Shown here piece by piece: positions 32,131-42,711 of a stretch of DNA of 64,000 bases. The notes beneath the pieces were generated by a model. That model was not told the origin of the DNA. It made no database searches and saw only the letters and a list, made by a program, of their open reading frames with translations. Origin of the DNA: Tenrec ecaudatus (Eukaryota > Chordata > Mammalia > Afrosoricida > Tenrecidae); assembly GCF_050624435.1 (NCBI RefSeq), contig NC_134539.1:122433525-122497524 (forward strand), in the 5' to 3' direction. The stretch's first letter is position 1. The number at the start of each line of letters is the position of its first letter. Position numbers and translations under genes: made by a program.

Positions 32131-34385
32131 CGAGAGGCTGGCCCCAATCCCAACTACTACGTGGACACCTGCCCCTCCCCCCAGAAGAATTTATTTCAAA
32201 GGATGGCATTGAATCTGCAGCTCCAGGAGAGGAACATATCTGATTGGAGCGCATGGGAGCATATGAAAGGGGAGGAGGAGAGAGTGGAGCACATCCTGGC
32301 CCACCAGGCCTTGAGGCCAATGTCCCTGATTAGAGCAGCCAGTCCACAAAGAAGACCACATGGTCGGCCCCACTATGAGACGCAACGTCCCTCACTGACC
32401 CATAGCCCTACAGGGGGCAATACCAGAGACACAGTGTGGGAATTGCGCTCAATCTGTTCCTGCCACACCGAGGCAAAACACTAAGGGGGTGCAACAGAAC
32501 AGCAAGGGAACGGAGAGGCAAGGTTCCCAGGGAATGCTGAAGGTGGACTTTGGGGCCAGGGCATGGTGCCCCAACAGACTGGACTGGAAAACACTCCTAA
32601 AGGCCAACAAACAATCCATGAACTAAGTACAAGCTTTTCTTTCTTGGGTTTTTTGTTTGTTTGTCATTGGTTTGTTGTTATTGTTGTTCTGTTATATATT
32701 GTTGCTTGGTTTTGCTCTGTCTTGTTTTTGTGCATGTTAATATCTCTGCAGGTCTGTCTAAATAAGATAGGCTGGATGAACAATCTGGAGGAGAAAACAA
32801 CGGGACTGACAGTTCCGGGAGGACATGGGAGAAGGGGAGGTGGGGGAAAGGTAGTGCTGTTAACAAATCCAGGGACAAGGGAACAACAAGTAATCCAAAT
32901 TGGTGGTTAGGAGGGTGTGGGAGGCCTGGTAGGGCATGATCAAGGGTAATGTAACCAAGAGGAATTACTGAAACCCAAATGAAGACTGAGCATGATAGTG
33001 CAACAAGAGGAAAGTCAAAGGAAATAGAGGAAAGAGCTAGGAGGCAAAGGGGATTTATAGAGGTCTAAATAAAGGCATGCACATATGCAGATATATTTAT
33101 ATATGAGAATGGGGAAATAGATCTATGTGCATATATTTATATGTTTAGTGTTAAGATAGCAGAAGGACATTGGGCCTCAACTCAAGTACTCCCTCAATAC
33201 AAGAATGTTTTCTTCTATTTAAATTGGCATTCTATGATGCTCACCACCCTGACACAACTGCTGAAGACAAAGCGGGTGCATAAGCAAATGTGGTGAAGAA
33301 AGCTGATGGTGCCTGGCTATCAAAAGATATAGCACCTGGGGTATTAAAAACTTGAAGGTAAACAAGCAGCCATCCAGCTCAGAAGCAACAAAGCCCACAT
33401 GGAAGAAGCACACCAGCCTGTGTGATCATGAGGTGCCAAAGGGATCAGTTATCAGGCATCAAAGAAAAAAAATCATATCATTGTGTGCTCACCTCCATGA
33501 TATGATCGTTGTACACAATGGGTGCATAAGCAAATATGGCGAAGAAAGCTGATGGTGCCTGGCTGTAAAAAGATATAGCATATGGGGTCTTAAAGGCTTC
33601 AAGGTAAACAAGCGACCATCTAGCCCAGAAGCAACAAAGCCCACATGGAAGAAGCACACCAGCCTGTATGATCATGAGGTGATGAAGGGATCAGGTATAA
33701 GGCATCATTAGAACAAAAAAATCTTATCTTAGTGAATGAGGAGTGGAGACCCAAAGCCCATTTGTAGGCCACTGGACATCCCTTTACAGAAGGGTCTCGG
33801 AGAGGAGTTGAGACAGTCAGGTTGCGATGTAGCAATGCTGAAACATACAACTTTCCTCTAGTTCCTAAATGTTTCCTCTTCCCCCACTATCATGTTCCCA
33901 ATTCTACCTTAAAAATCTGGCTAGACCAGAGGATGTACACTAGTACAGATAGGAACTGGAAACACAGAGAATCCAGGGTGGATGATCCCTTCAGGACCAG
34001 TGGTGTGAGTGGCCATACTGGGAGGGTGGAGGGAGGGTGGGTTGGAAAGGGGGGACCAATTACAAGGATCTACATGTGACCTCCTCCCTGGGGGATGGAC
34101 GACAGAAAAGTGGGTGAAGGGAGATGTCAGACAGAGATATAACAAAATAATAATATAGAACAAGATATGACAAAATAATAATATAGAAATTATCAATGGC
34201 TTATGAGGGAAGGGAGAGTGGGGAGGGAGAGGAAAACTGAGGAGCTGCTGCCAGGGGCTTCGGTGGAGAGCAAATGTTTTGAGAATGATGAGGGCAATGA
34301 ATGTACAAATGTGCTTCACACAATTGATGTATGTATGGATTGTGATAAGAGTTGTATGAGCCCCTAATAAAATGATTAAAAAATC
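32131..34385 (+). mobile_element. Family A retroposon, longest copy (2255 bp), two internal units
   Basis: A perfect 12-bp duplication ATTTCCTTATTG (32119-32130 and 34386-34397) defines the ends. It begins CGAGAGGCTGGCCCCAATCC and ends CTAATAAAATGATTAAAAAA. In order it has a C-rich leader, ATCCTGGCCCACCAGGCC, and a T-rich tract (32637-32700). Two units follow (about 33236-33480 and 33484-33720), each with GATGGTGCCTGGCT, then AACTTTCCTCTAGTTCC, a G-rich region and the tail. Frames are all short, so it is non-autonomous or a truncated L1 3' end. It splits the RTE LINE. Confidence 0.93.
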
Positions 34386-34720
34386 ATTTCCTTATTGAAA
34401 CTCAAGGCTTGATTTTTTCCCTCGGGTTCTTTAAGTTGAAGATATGCTGAGCATGCTCTTCCTTTTTGGCTTTCTAACTCTAGATTTGTGCACATTTCAT
34501 TATAATACTTTACTTTGTCCTCCCTAGCTGCCTTTTTAAAAAAATTCTCTAGTCAATTCTTTTACTTCATCATTTCTTCAACTTGCCTTTGGTCCTCTAC
34601 AATTAGTAGCAAGTTTCAGAGACTTCTGACATGAACTTTTATTCTTTTGCCCTGTCTTTTTAATGGTCTTTTGCATAGCGGCTACTTTTCTTTCCTTGTT
34701 TAAGCAGCAGGCTACAGTAG

Positions 34721-34899
34721 TTAGGGACTGATAGATTTGCTCCTGAAATTAAAAATTCAAGAATTTCATATGTATATGAAACATCTTCTCTCATTGAGTC
34801 CAGCCATGCTATCTTGAATGCCTTCCTTCCCTTTAGCATCTCAGACAGATGCTACAATTTTCTGATTTCATTTGAATAGCAGAAGTTTAGCCTTATAAC
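34721..34899. other. Unassigned stretch
   Basis: AT-rich; it may be worn RTE sequence. Confidence 0.35.
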
Positions 34900-35290
34900 C
34901 CAAAGATTAAAACAACTTAACTGTCCATCAACAGATGAATGGATTTAAAATGTGGTATATATGTATAAGATACCACATTCAGCCAGTAGGAGAAATTAAG
35001 TCTTGATATATGCTACACTATGGATGGGGCTTGAGCACATTGAGTGAAATAAGTTAATCATAAAAGGATAAATATTTTATGACCTCATTTATATTAAAAA
35101 AATAAGAAGAAAAGGCAACTGCATAGACCAAAGTTTATTAGTGGTTATCAGGAGCGGGAAGAAGGAGTGATGGGATGGAGTGAGGTGGTAAACAGTGATG
35201 GGAAAACTACATTGATTAAGGTTCGGGTTGCACAGCCGATTGTAATTGCTGTCAGTAAGCTATATAACTTTTTTAAGTGAGCAATAAATT
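34900..35290 (+). mobile_element. Ancient L1 (L1M class) 3' end
   Basis: CTGTCCATCAACAGATGAAT, AATGTGGTATATATGTATA, ATGGATGGGGCTTGAGCACA, GAAATAAGTTAATCATAAAA and TTTATTAGTGGTTATCAGG follow the end of L1 ORF2 and the 3' UTR. Confidence 0.72.
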
Positions 35291-35411
35291 GGCGAATTAT
35301 CAGAACCCATTCCAGAGTTGTTTGCAACCTATGTATAAAATAATCCTTTATTTATGTAATAGTGAAATAGAGTTGAAAACCACTGTTACAAAGACAGCAT
35401 ATAAATATACC

Positions 35412-35617
35412 CAAACCAAACTCACTGCCATCCAGTTGATTCTGACTCATAATGACCCTATAAGACAGGGTAGAATTTCCCTTGTGGGTTTCCAAGACTG
35501 TAACACTTTACAGGAGTAAAAAGCTTCATCATTCTCAATGGAGCAGCTCTTGGTTTCAAACTGGTGACCTTATGGTTAGCAACCCAATGCATAACCACTA
35601 CACCTCAAGACTCCCTA
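35412..35617 (-). mobile_element. AfroSINE, antisense
   Basis: A well-preserved copy: AAACCAAACTCACTGCCATC, GATTCTGACTCATAATGACC, GGTAGAATTTCCCTTG, TGCATAACCACTACACC and the reverse head end. Confidence 0.92.
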
Positions 35618-37325
35618 GCATGTAAATAGACAAGACACAGTTAAGACTGAGGACCATCAGCACCTTCTTAGTCTTTTGGAGAAGAAATAGAGAAGCAAAT
35701 GTAATTAATCAGAGTAATGGACATTTGTAATTTGTCATAGTTTATATTCCTTTCCTGAGCCATAACTAGGGTTAATACAGACGGCTGCATAGCTTGTGTG
35801 CTACACATTTCCCAGGGCCAACAATCACATTGCAATGTACAACTGAGTAACATTTATAGCAGATCCGGCCAAGCCCCTGATTTTCTTTAGTGATGCACTT
35901 TCGGTCCTCTCATAATCAACGTGATCTGATCGGAAGCTACCATTGGCTCTAGAGCATATGACCAGGTCTAATGCATTCATTCCTTTGGCCCCTGGGTAAG
36001 TGATGGACACATGAACTAAGTCTAAACTAGTCCAATCAGAGTGAATGTCAGGACTCTTGATAGGAATGTGTAACCTTCTGAGCATGGTTTCCCAAATGAC
36101 AGCCTGGCTCTTCCTTAACCACCCCACCCCCACCCCCAATCCCACTAGCCTAGTGTAGACAGTAATTGTCAATTAACCGTGTCGAAATACAGAATTTATA
36201 TTATGCTGGGAGCTCCACTGAATCATCTCTCTCCTTTCTGCCCTTTCTTGTGTGGTCTCCTTGTACGATGCTTATCTGAAATTGGGCCAGTAAATACTGT
36301 CTGAGAAAAAAAATGATATTTTTGGCTTGTTTGTTTTATCAAGATAGAGACTGAATCTCAAATATAGTCATAATCTATACATCGCCATTCAAAGCTAGAG
36401 AAAAATAGATTGTATTGTAGTGGGAGGTAGTGAGTTTCCATCACTGCAGGTGACCAAACCCAGGCTGGGCAGTGCTTATAAGGGATGCAGTAGAGGGACT
36501 TAAACATTCCCTGAGGAGGCTGGATTACTATTGCCAAGGTTTTGTCTCCAATGTGGTCTTTTAAAATAGTAAAGATATTCAAACATATGCACACATACAG
36601 AAACATGATATTCTAAGAATTAAATAGATTGTGTTATTAGATCTGCTTCCAAAATTTTCTGGAAGCACAAGAGTGTGAAAATACTTTTCTTTTGCAGGGT
36701 ATCACTCAACTGAATTGTGAATGCCAGCATGTCAGGACTATGAACCAGATTCCTGGGTGATTTTCTTTACAATTTTGTTGAGAGAGTCTATTTCTTTGTG
36801 CTTTATGTTATTTTTATGTTACTAATTCTAAAGTTTATGAAGTCTCCTCCCATATATTTTCCCCATGTAGCTATCTAAAAAGCACATACACAACACACGC
36901 AATTCTCCAGTGACTAATTTTTTTTGTCATTTATGTCTTTCACCTCACCAATTTATTTACAGATTTATGGTTCATTGACATTCACAGTTTGAAAATTAAT
37001 GCTAAATCAATACTTTGTATAAATTTATTATGATTCTACTGTAAATTATTTTGCAATAGATTGTTTGATTGATGTGGCATAAAGCTCTATTGTATATAAA
37101 TGAAAACATTAAGCAAGTAGAAGGCATAAAATCAGCTAGCACCCTAATATGGCAGCTTTTGCGTGAGAAACTATATAGCATTTTTATGTAGCATATGGGA
37201 AAACTGTGCAGCAGGGGGGCTTTGAGCATTAATTCCACAGTTGTACTAAATCTAACATGTCAGCCTCTATCTACAAGCCAGCCAGATTTAGAGTGCTAAG
37301 TTTTCACTGCTACACAGAATACTGG
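35618..37325. other. Unassigned stretch
   Basis: About 1.7 kb with no recognised gene, RNA or named repeat. A CCACCCC run lies at about 36119-36140. Old LTR-like composition is possible around 35850-36300 (CCAATCAGAGTGAATG), but no boundaries are visible. Confidence 0.45.
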
Positions 37326-38150
37326 CAGTCCCCAGGTTATGAACATGCATACAACCCTATAGTTATGAACCAACTCCTGTAAAGCTGATTATATTAAAAA
37401 TTCAAGGGATATACAATGGCTTATAATAAGAAACAAGTCCTACTTTGCAACATGCAACAAAACATTACACTCTTCACTAATCAACATGGTTAGATTCCAA
37501 AGACCAAGTTGCTATGTGAAAACTGATATTAGGTAAAAATGAAGGATGACCTCATCTGATCACAAAATGGATGATGACAACATAATTACATTATCACATA
37601 ACTGCCAACTGACGTCATTACACAAGTGTCAAATCACTGAGAATCGGAGCCCAGCCAAGCTAACAAATAACCTGAGTCATCTCAACCAGGGTTACTCTCA
37701 CCCAGTACCTCAGTGCTCATTACTGTCAGACATGTATCATTAATACACAAAATCAGATGGTACATTTTTACTTTTGTCACAAATTAAAAATGTCAGATAA
37801 CAAGGTAACTGATAAATGACAGTAGGTGTATTATTATTCTTACTGTATTATATGAAAGGTGGTTTAGTGTGGGACGGTGCAGGGCCAGGCAGTGTTTCAT
37901 TCTGTCCTACAGATGGTCCCTATGAGTCTGAGTCAGAACCCACTGGACAGCACCAAACAACAGCAAGAACAGTGTATCTGGAGGTGCTTCTTTATTTTGT
38001 TACATATAAGAGGGTACGCTGTATTTTAACAGGCACTGGGACCAACATTTGATTAGCTGATGTTAGGCATGAGCCATACCTTAGCGTTCTAGTGTACACA
38101 CAAATTCAACTTAAAGGCAAATTTAGGAACGAAACTCTGTAATCAGGATA
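37326..38150. other. Possible old DNA transposon with RTE 3' fragment inside
   Basis: CAGTCCCCAGGTTATGAAC at the left and a related reverse motif (AATCAGGATAACCTGCA) near 38145 could be worn inverted ends. Between them, 37865-37975 is an RTE 3' tail: GGCAGTGTTTCATTCTGTCC, ATGAGTCTGAGTCAGAACCC, CACCAAACAACAGCAAGAAC. The transposon reading is weak; the RTE tail is better supported. Confidence 0.35.
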
Positions 38151-38383
38151 ACCTGCATCTAAGACGGCAGGGTTCAGGGAGGGTTCGTCTTCAAAAAGCA
38201 ATTCTAGACCATTTTGTTTCTATGCTTGGAAATCACCTGAGTTATTTGGCATTCCAAAATGCACCTTTGTTTCAAAGGCAATTTTCCCAAGATGGCTCCA
38301 GTGTTTTGAGCAACCTGTTATTTTTTAAGTAGTAGAAAAATTATCTCAATATAGTGTAAAAATACTTTAAAAAATTTTAATCA
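38151..38383. other. Unassigned stretch
   Basis: Nothing recognised. Confidence 0.4.
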
Positions 38384-38735
38384 CACTGGGAGGGTGGCGG
38401 GAGGGTGGGGTAGAAAGGGGGAACCGATTACAGGAATCTACATATGGCCTCCTCCCTGGGGGATGGACAACAGAAAAGTTGGTGAAGGGAGACATCGGAC
38501 AGTGTAAGATATGACAAAATAATAATAATTTATAAATTTTCAAGGGTTCATAAGGGAGGGGGTTTGGAGAGGGAGGGAAAAATGAGAAGCTGATGCCAGG
38601 GGCTTAGGTGGAGAGCAAATGTTTTGAGAATGATGAGGGCAACGAATGTACAAATGTGCTTTACACAAGTGATGTATGTATGGATTGTCATAAGAGTTGT
38701 ATGAGCCCCCAGTAAAATGATTTAAAAATAAATAA
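38384..38735 (+). mobile_element. Family A retroposon, 3' part
   Basis: It starts at CTGGGAGGGTGGCGGGAGGG, has CCTCCTCCCTGGGGGATGG, TGATGCCAGGGGCTTAGG, ATGTATGTATGGATTGTCAT, and ends CAGTAAAATGATTTAAAAA. The short flanking AAAATTTT on both sides may be the target duplication, but this is weak in AT-rich DNA. Confidence 0.85.
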
Positions 38736-38780
38736 ATAAAATTTTGAAATGTGGTCACATTTTCAGGCTTACCTGCTTTT

Positions 38781-38978
38781 CCAAGGAGCTCTCGTGATGT
38801 AGTGGTCTGCTAGGCACAGGGTTGGCCATTCAAACTCAGCCACTCTGTGACGAGAAGGTGAGGCTTTCTGCCCTGTAAAGATTTACAGCATGAGAAACCC
38901 ACAAAGGGAAGCGCTACCTTGTCCTATGGGGTCACCAGGAGTCAGAATTGACTCCATGGCAGTGAGTTTGGTTTACCT
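38781..38978 (+). mobile_element. AfroSINE
   Basis: GGAGCTCTCGTGATGTAGTG, GTGAGGCTTTCTGCCCTGTA, CTTGTCCTATGGGGTCACCA, GAGTCAGAATTGACTCCATG and GCAGTGAGTTTGGTTT are in normal order. Confidence 0.88.
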
Positions 38979-39296
38979 TCTTTTCTCACCTGACATTCTC
39001 TACTTTGACACAGTTGGTTAACATACGAAAGAATGTATACATTCAATCCAAGACATGTTTAAAAGGCCCACCTGTCATAAATGTACTGTTCAATGAATTT
39101 TCACAAACGGAATACATTCATATCAAAGGAGCACACTCTATCAGCATGACTAAATTTCCCAAGCCTATAGTGTGTGAGAGATTCCAGTCCAATAGAGAAA
39201 AAGAAGTTATTATTCCCAATCCTACAAGAATAAACTCCCTTTGACACAGTGAACTGACATGGGAAGCATGTGTACATTATAGCCAAGATACCTTTT
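38979..39296. other. Unassigned stretch
   Basis: No recognised feature. Confidence 0.4.
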
Positions 39297-39405
39297 AAAA
39301 AAAATCATTGTATTGGAGCTCAAACAATTCTTATCACAATTCATACATCCATCCATTATGTGTCAAGCACATTTGTACGTTTGTTTCCCTCATCATTCTC
39401 AAAAC
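39297..39405 (-). mobile_element. Family A retroposon, short antisense 3' fragment
   Basis: AAAATCATTGTATTGGAGCT, CAATTCATACATCCATCC and TCATCATTCTCAAAAC are the reversed end of family A. The flanks AAGATACCTTTTA and AAAATACTTTTA look like a worn duplication. Confidence 0.8.
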
Positions 39406-39469
39406 CAAAATACTTTTAAAGACAGATATCAGGATCTTCAATCAGATCAAGAAACAGATCATTATTAAC

Positions 39470-39890
39470 TCGCAGAAGCCCCTTTGTGTTCTTTTCCAAA
39501 AACTAGCCACTGCCCCCAAGGTAACCACTAGCCTAACTTTTAACTGATATACTAGTTTTGCCTATTTTTGTACTTTATATAAATGAGATATTGTATCAAT
39601 ACCTTTTAGTTCTTTTTTATTCCCCCAAAAGGGGTGTATCGTTCCTGGAAGTGCTGCAATGCCAGGTCGATGCTTGGAGTGGACAGAGCAAGCTCCTCTT
39701 CCATCTCCCTGCTCCAAATAGCCATTTAATACGTTGTCCTCAGATAGAGGACGTATCAGATATTAAACTGATAAGAACAGATAGTATACTTGATCTCAGC
39801 CAAAAGGCCAAGAAGTGATATGTATCAATACTTTTATGAATGACTTCTTTCACTCACTTTAGAGTTTCCATCTCTCTGACTGTATTACTC
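39470..39890 (-). mobile_element. Ancient L1 (L1M class), antisense, host of the U2 retrocopy
   Basis: GGTAACCACTAGCCTAACTT, TTTTGCCTATTTTTGTACTT, TATATAAATGAGATATTGTA and TGACTTCTTTCACTCACTTT follow the reverse strand of an L1 3' region. The U2 retrocopy interrupts it. Confidence 0.6.
39630..39819 (-). pseudogene. RNU2: U2 spliceosomal snRNA retrocopy, full length
   Basis: The minus strand gives the whole U2 snRNA, about 190 nt: 5' end ATCACTTCTTGGCCTTTTGG, then CTATCTGTTCTTATCAGTTT, the Sm-site region (normally AATTTTTGG, here altered), GGAGCAGGGAGATGG and GCTTGCTCTGTCCACTCC. U2 pairs with the intron branch point. Here the branch-pairing segment GTGTAGTA reads GTATACTA, so function is unlikely. 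Flanking repeats GTATCAATACCTTTTA (39593-39608) and GTATCAATACTTTTA (39822-39836) plus an A-rich tail on the minus strand show L1-mediated retroposition. No snRNA promoter element is seen. Confidence 0.95.
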
Positions 39891-39899
39891 ATCTATTCT

Positions 39900-41731
39900 T
39901 ACCCACGGTCCACTTCTTCCATCGTATCAATCATGGTTATTGTAAATTCCTGCCATGATCATTCGAAAATTTCTGCCATATCTGAGTAGGAGACTAATGC
40001 TTGCCCTGTCTTTTAGAAAGTGTTTTTTACCTTTTAGAGAGTTTTGTGATTTTTTGTTTAATACTAGACCTGATGTATCAGGTAAAGGGAACTGAGATTT
40101 TTTGGGTTATGTTGGTGGTGGTGGTGGTGCGGTGGTGAAATACGAAGAGGGGAAATATTTCTACCATCCTTCAGTTGGGTTTCAGTCTTTCCGGGAGTTT
40201 GTGCCCCTAGGTTGTGACATTCACAAGAATTGTTCTTTTCTGCTTTATTCCGTGGGGGAAGCATGAAGGCCAGAGAGGGCTGGGTTGTGTATTTCCTCTC
40301 CCCATGTGGAAAGCGAGAGGGAATTGGCATTGGCATTTCCTTGCCTTCAGGTTCTGATAAAACCCACATAAATTAGGCTCTGGCAAATTAGTTTCTCTTA
40401 AGGACAAGCATTGTTAAAGAGACCAGAGCACTAATTTTCTATGCCTCTTCAGAAGTACAAGGAGGTTTTTCTTCATGTTTCACAGTAAGAACATGACAGA
40501 GCTCAGGAGGTAAAGTTGTGGAGGTATGGGGATCCCTCTAATGTGGGGGGGTTGGGGGGGCTACAGGAGTTGCTCTCGCTCTCTCCTCGCTGGTTACACT
40601 CAGTCTTCAGCAATTATCCAATTGCTGTTTAACTATTCCCACCCAATGCTTTCTGACACTAATAAGCAGTAATTCTTAGTATTGGTCTGTCAGGTTTTGT
40701 TTGTTCGCTTGTTTGAGGGGGAGGCATAGTTTAAGCTGTGACCTCAGTTCTCGATGTAGCTAAAAAGGGTTGGTTTTCAGTTTCTCAGCTTGTTTCTTAT
40801 TGGAGGGATCGCAGTAATGACCCTTTCCAGGTCAGACTGGAACCTTTCACACAATTTAGGCTTGTGAGATTTAGTCTTGCACTTACATGTGATTTGCTCT
40901 TTCTCACTGTTGTTGCATTCCATGGCTTTAATATACATTAATTTTTCAGTTCTACTCTTGATGAGCATTCAGTTCGTTTTTAGTTTGGGGGTTTTACAAG
41001 TAGGACTACTACGAATATTCTGAAATGCATTCTTTTAGTGATTTTAAGTAGCCAGTTTTGTTGAGTTTAAATGTCAAAGTACTATTTTTGATTCCACACC
41101 GGTATGGTAAAAAACATCTACCCGCTACCTATGATGTACTCAGCATCAAGGAAAATTATAACCTTTTTTTTCTAGTTATAATGTTAAGCAGTCTTTTTTC
41201 TGATTAAAAAAGTATATTGCATTTCAAAACATCCTTGTAAGGAATCTAGAACATATTTAGACCTTTATAAATTTCAGGCTTAACTCAAGAGGGAAATAAA
41301 TTTATTTCTTTATATCACTGCATTTAATTTCCATTGAAATCCCCATTCTTCCCAGGGGAAGAAATAATCTTAGTGGATATAAAAATGTCCCCTTCCTGCC
41401 TTTCCTGGGCTGCATCTAAGTTTTGGAGGTGAACATGGTGCTGAGGCCCCGATTCACCATCCATTTAGGCTGGCATGTATTGTGATACTTTCATGCCGGC
41501 CGGAGGCAGCCCTGGTCAGGGCTGCAGGATCTACTTACTCAGGTCCTCTGACACCTGGTGCCTAAGCACTATGAGTGGGTACTTTCTGAGCTCACGCTCT
41601 CTGGCCTTTGTACACTTACTTGTGTGTCACTCCATAGACATCCTTCCTTTGCTCTCCACCCTACTGGCACATAAACATTATGCCTAGTTCAGAATGGAAT
41701 AGGTAGACTGGTTCTGCAGTTCACCTATCTC
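39900..41731. other. Unassigned stretch with simple repeats
   Basis: About 1.8 kb without a recognised gene. A GGT run lies at 40109-40138 and a G-rich patch at 40538-40561. Parts around 40010-40330 may be very old L1, but the evidence is too thin. Confidence 0.4.
40109..40138. repeat. GGT microsatellite
   Basis: Near-perfect GGT repeats with one GCGGT interruption. Confidence 0.9.
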
Positions 41732-41768
41732 TTTGGAGGGATAACTTCTCCTGAGTTATCCCTCCAAA
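41732..41768. other. Perfect 15-bp inverted repeat (hairpin)
   Basis: Arms TTTGGAGGGATAACT (41732-41746) and AGTTATCCCTCCAAA (41754-41768) are exact complements around a 7-base loop TCTCCTG. No U-run or gene end adjoins it, so a terminator role is not suggested. It lies outside any repeat I recognise. Confidence 0.9.
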
Positions 41769-42199
41769 TCCACTGTTAATGGCATCAACTCTATACTATG
41801 AATTTTTTAAGCCTCATGCTTTTGAAACGCAAAAGCCTAGATGCTTGTAACTCAAAGCTTTACATCTATATCATCCTTGCTTGAGGCAACAAATGCTCAT
41901 GCCTGTTGTGGAGTGAAAGTAAATATTGTTCCACCTGTTAAATATGTTCAATTCATTTGCTCCCTTGAACTCCTTTCATGACTTCTTAATGTAAAAAAGG
42001 AACAATAGCAACAACAATAACAAAATTCAAACAACTTTCACATGTTTATTTCAGGTTTACAATGCTTACAACTAGATTTACACCCAATTGAATTAAGTGT
42101 AGACTTTGGTAAAATTGATAGCCATTTGTAATTTCTTATGTAGTTATAAATTTCTGGAGAAGAGAAAATATAATAATAGCAAACTAGTACTATTTACGG
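41769..42199. other. Unassigned stretch
   Basis: AT-rich, no recognised feature. Confidence 0.4.
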
Positions 42200-42390
42200 A
42201 TCATGTTACATGTTCTAGTTGCTATGGTCTAAACACCTTTTTAGGTATCTCCTCCTTCAGTTATTATAATAACTCAAGGAAGGAGGGCATTATTCTCTTA
42301 TTTATGTATGAAAAAACAGAAATAGATGGGTGAAATAACTTGCTCAAAGACACAGAGCTAAGGTTTGAACCAATGAACCAAGCCCATGCA
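42200..42390 (-). mobile_element. MIR SINE, antisense
   Basis: Reverse MIR order: ACATGTTCTAGTTGCTATGG, TTATTATAATAACTCAAGG, GGCATTATTCTCTTATTTAT, AATAACTTGCTCAAAGACAC, GAGCTAAGGTTTGAACC. Confidence 0.65.
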
Positions 42391-42711
42391 AATAAGCACC
42401 ATGTTATACACTTCAGTACAGAGAGAAGGTAGCATCTGACAATATTGTTATTACTTTCTTAATTAAAACACTAAAATACAGAGGAAATGCTCTTGTAAAC
42501 AAGAAAAGCCGGACAGCTCATTAGTTCTGCTCTCTGGGTCCTAAAGACTATATAAATTTGGATGCACTGTGTAAGTAATAGAATGAATCAACTGACATTT
42601 CTAAAGTCAATTTATAATATGAAAAATGACATATAGGCAGCAATCATTTAAACTGCTGTCAGATTTATTTAAAAATGTTAAACAATATTTAGTGATTTTA
42701 TATTACACACA
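42391..42711. other. Unassigned stretch
   Basis: AT-rich, nothing recognised. Confidence 0.4.

Larger units (their letters stand above)
29945..34720 (-). mobile_element. RTE/BovB-like LINE with reverse transcriptase remnant, antisense, split twice
   Basis: In minus-strand order, sequence upstream of the RT lies at 34386-34720, the reverse transcriptase and downstream coding parts at 30853-32130, and the 3' end at 29945-30272. One minus frame (31859 to 31539) keeps RT peptides such as NYRIISLISHESKILLKII and QGTKDIIADVQWLL, the region around RT motifs 1-2 of the RTE clade. Nothing is intact. An LTR (30273-30852) and the longest family A copy (32131-34385) interrupt it. The far end near 34720 is approximate. 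Confidence 0.82.

Noticed and set aside
37326-38150. Candidate DNA transposon with CAGTCCCCAGG ends
   Set aside because: The right end matches only loosely, there is no clear target duplication, and an RTE tail complicates the interior; kept only as a weak annotation.
39558-39818. Plus-strand frame of 86 codons
   Set aside because: It reads the complement of the U2 snRNA retrocopy and is not a gene.
40538-40561. G-rich patch that might form a quadruplex
   Set aside because: Two long G-runs only, not four regularly spaced tracts, and no promoter context.
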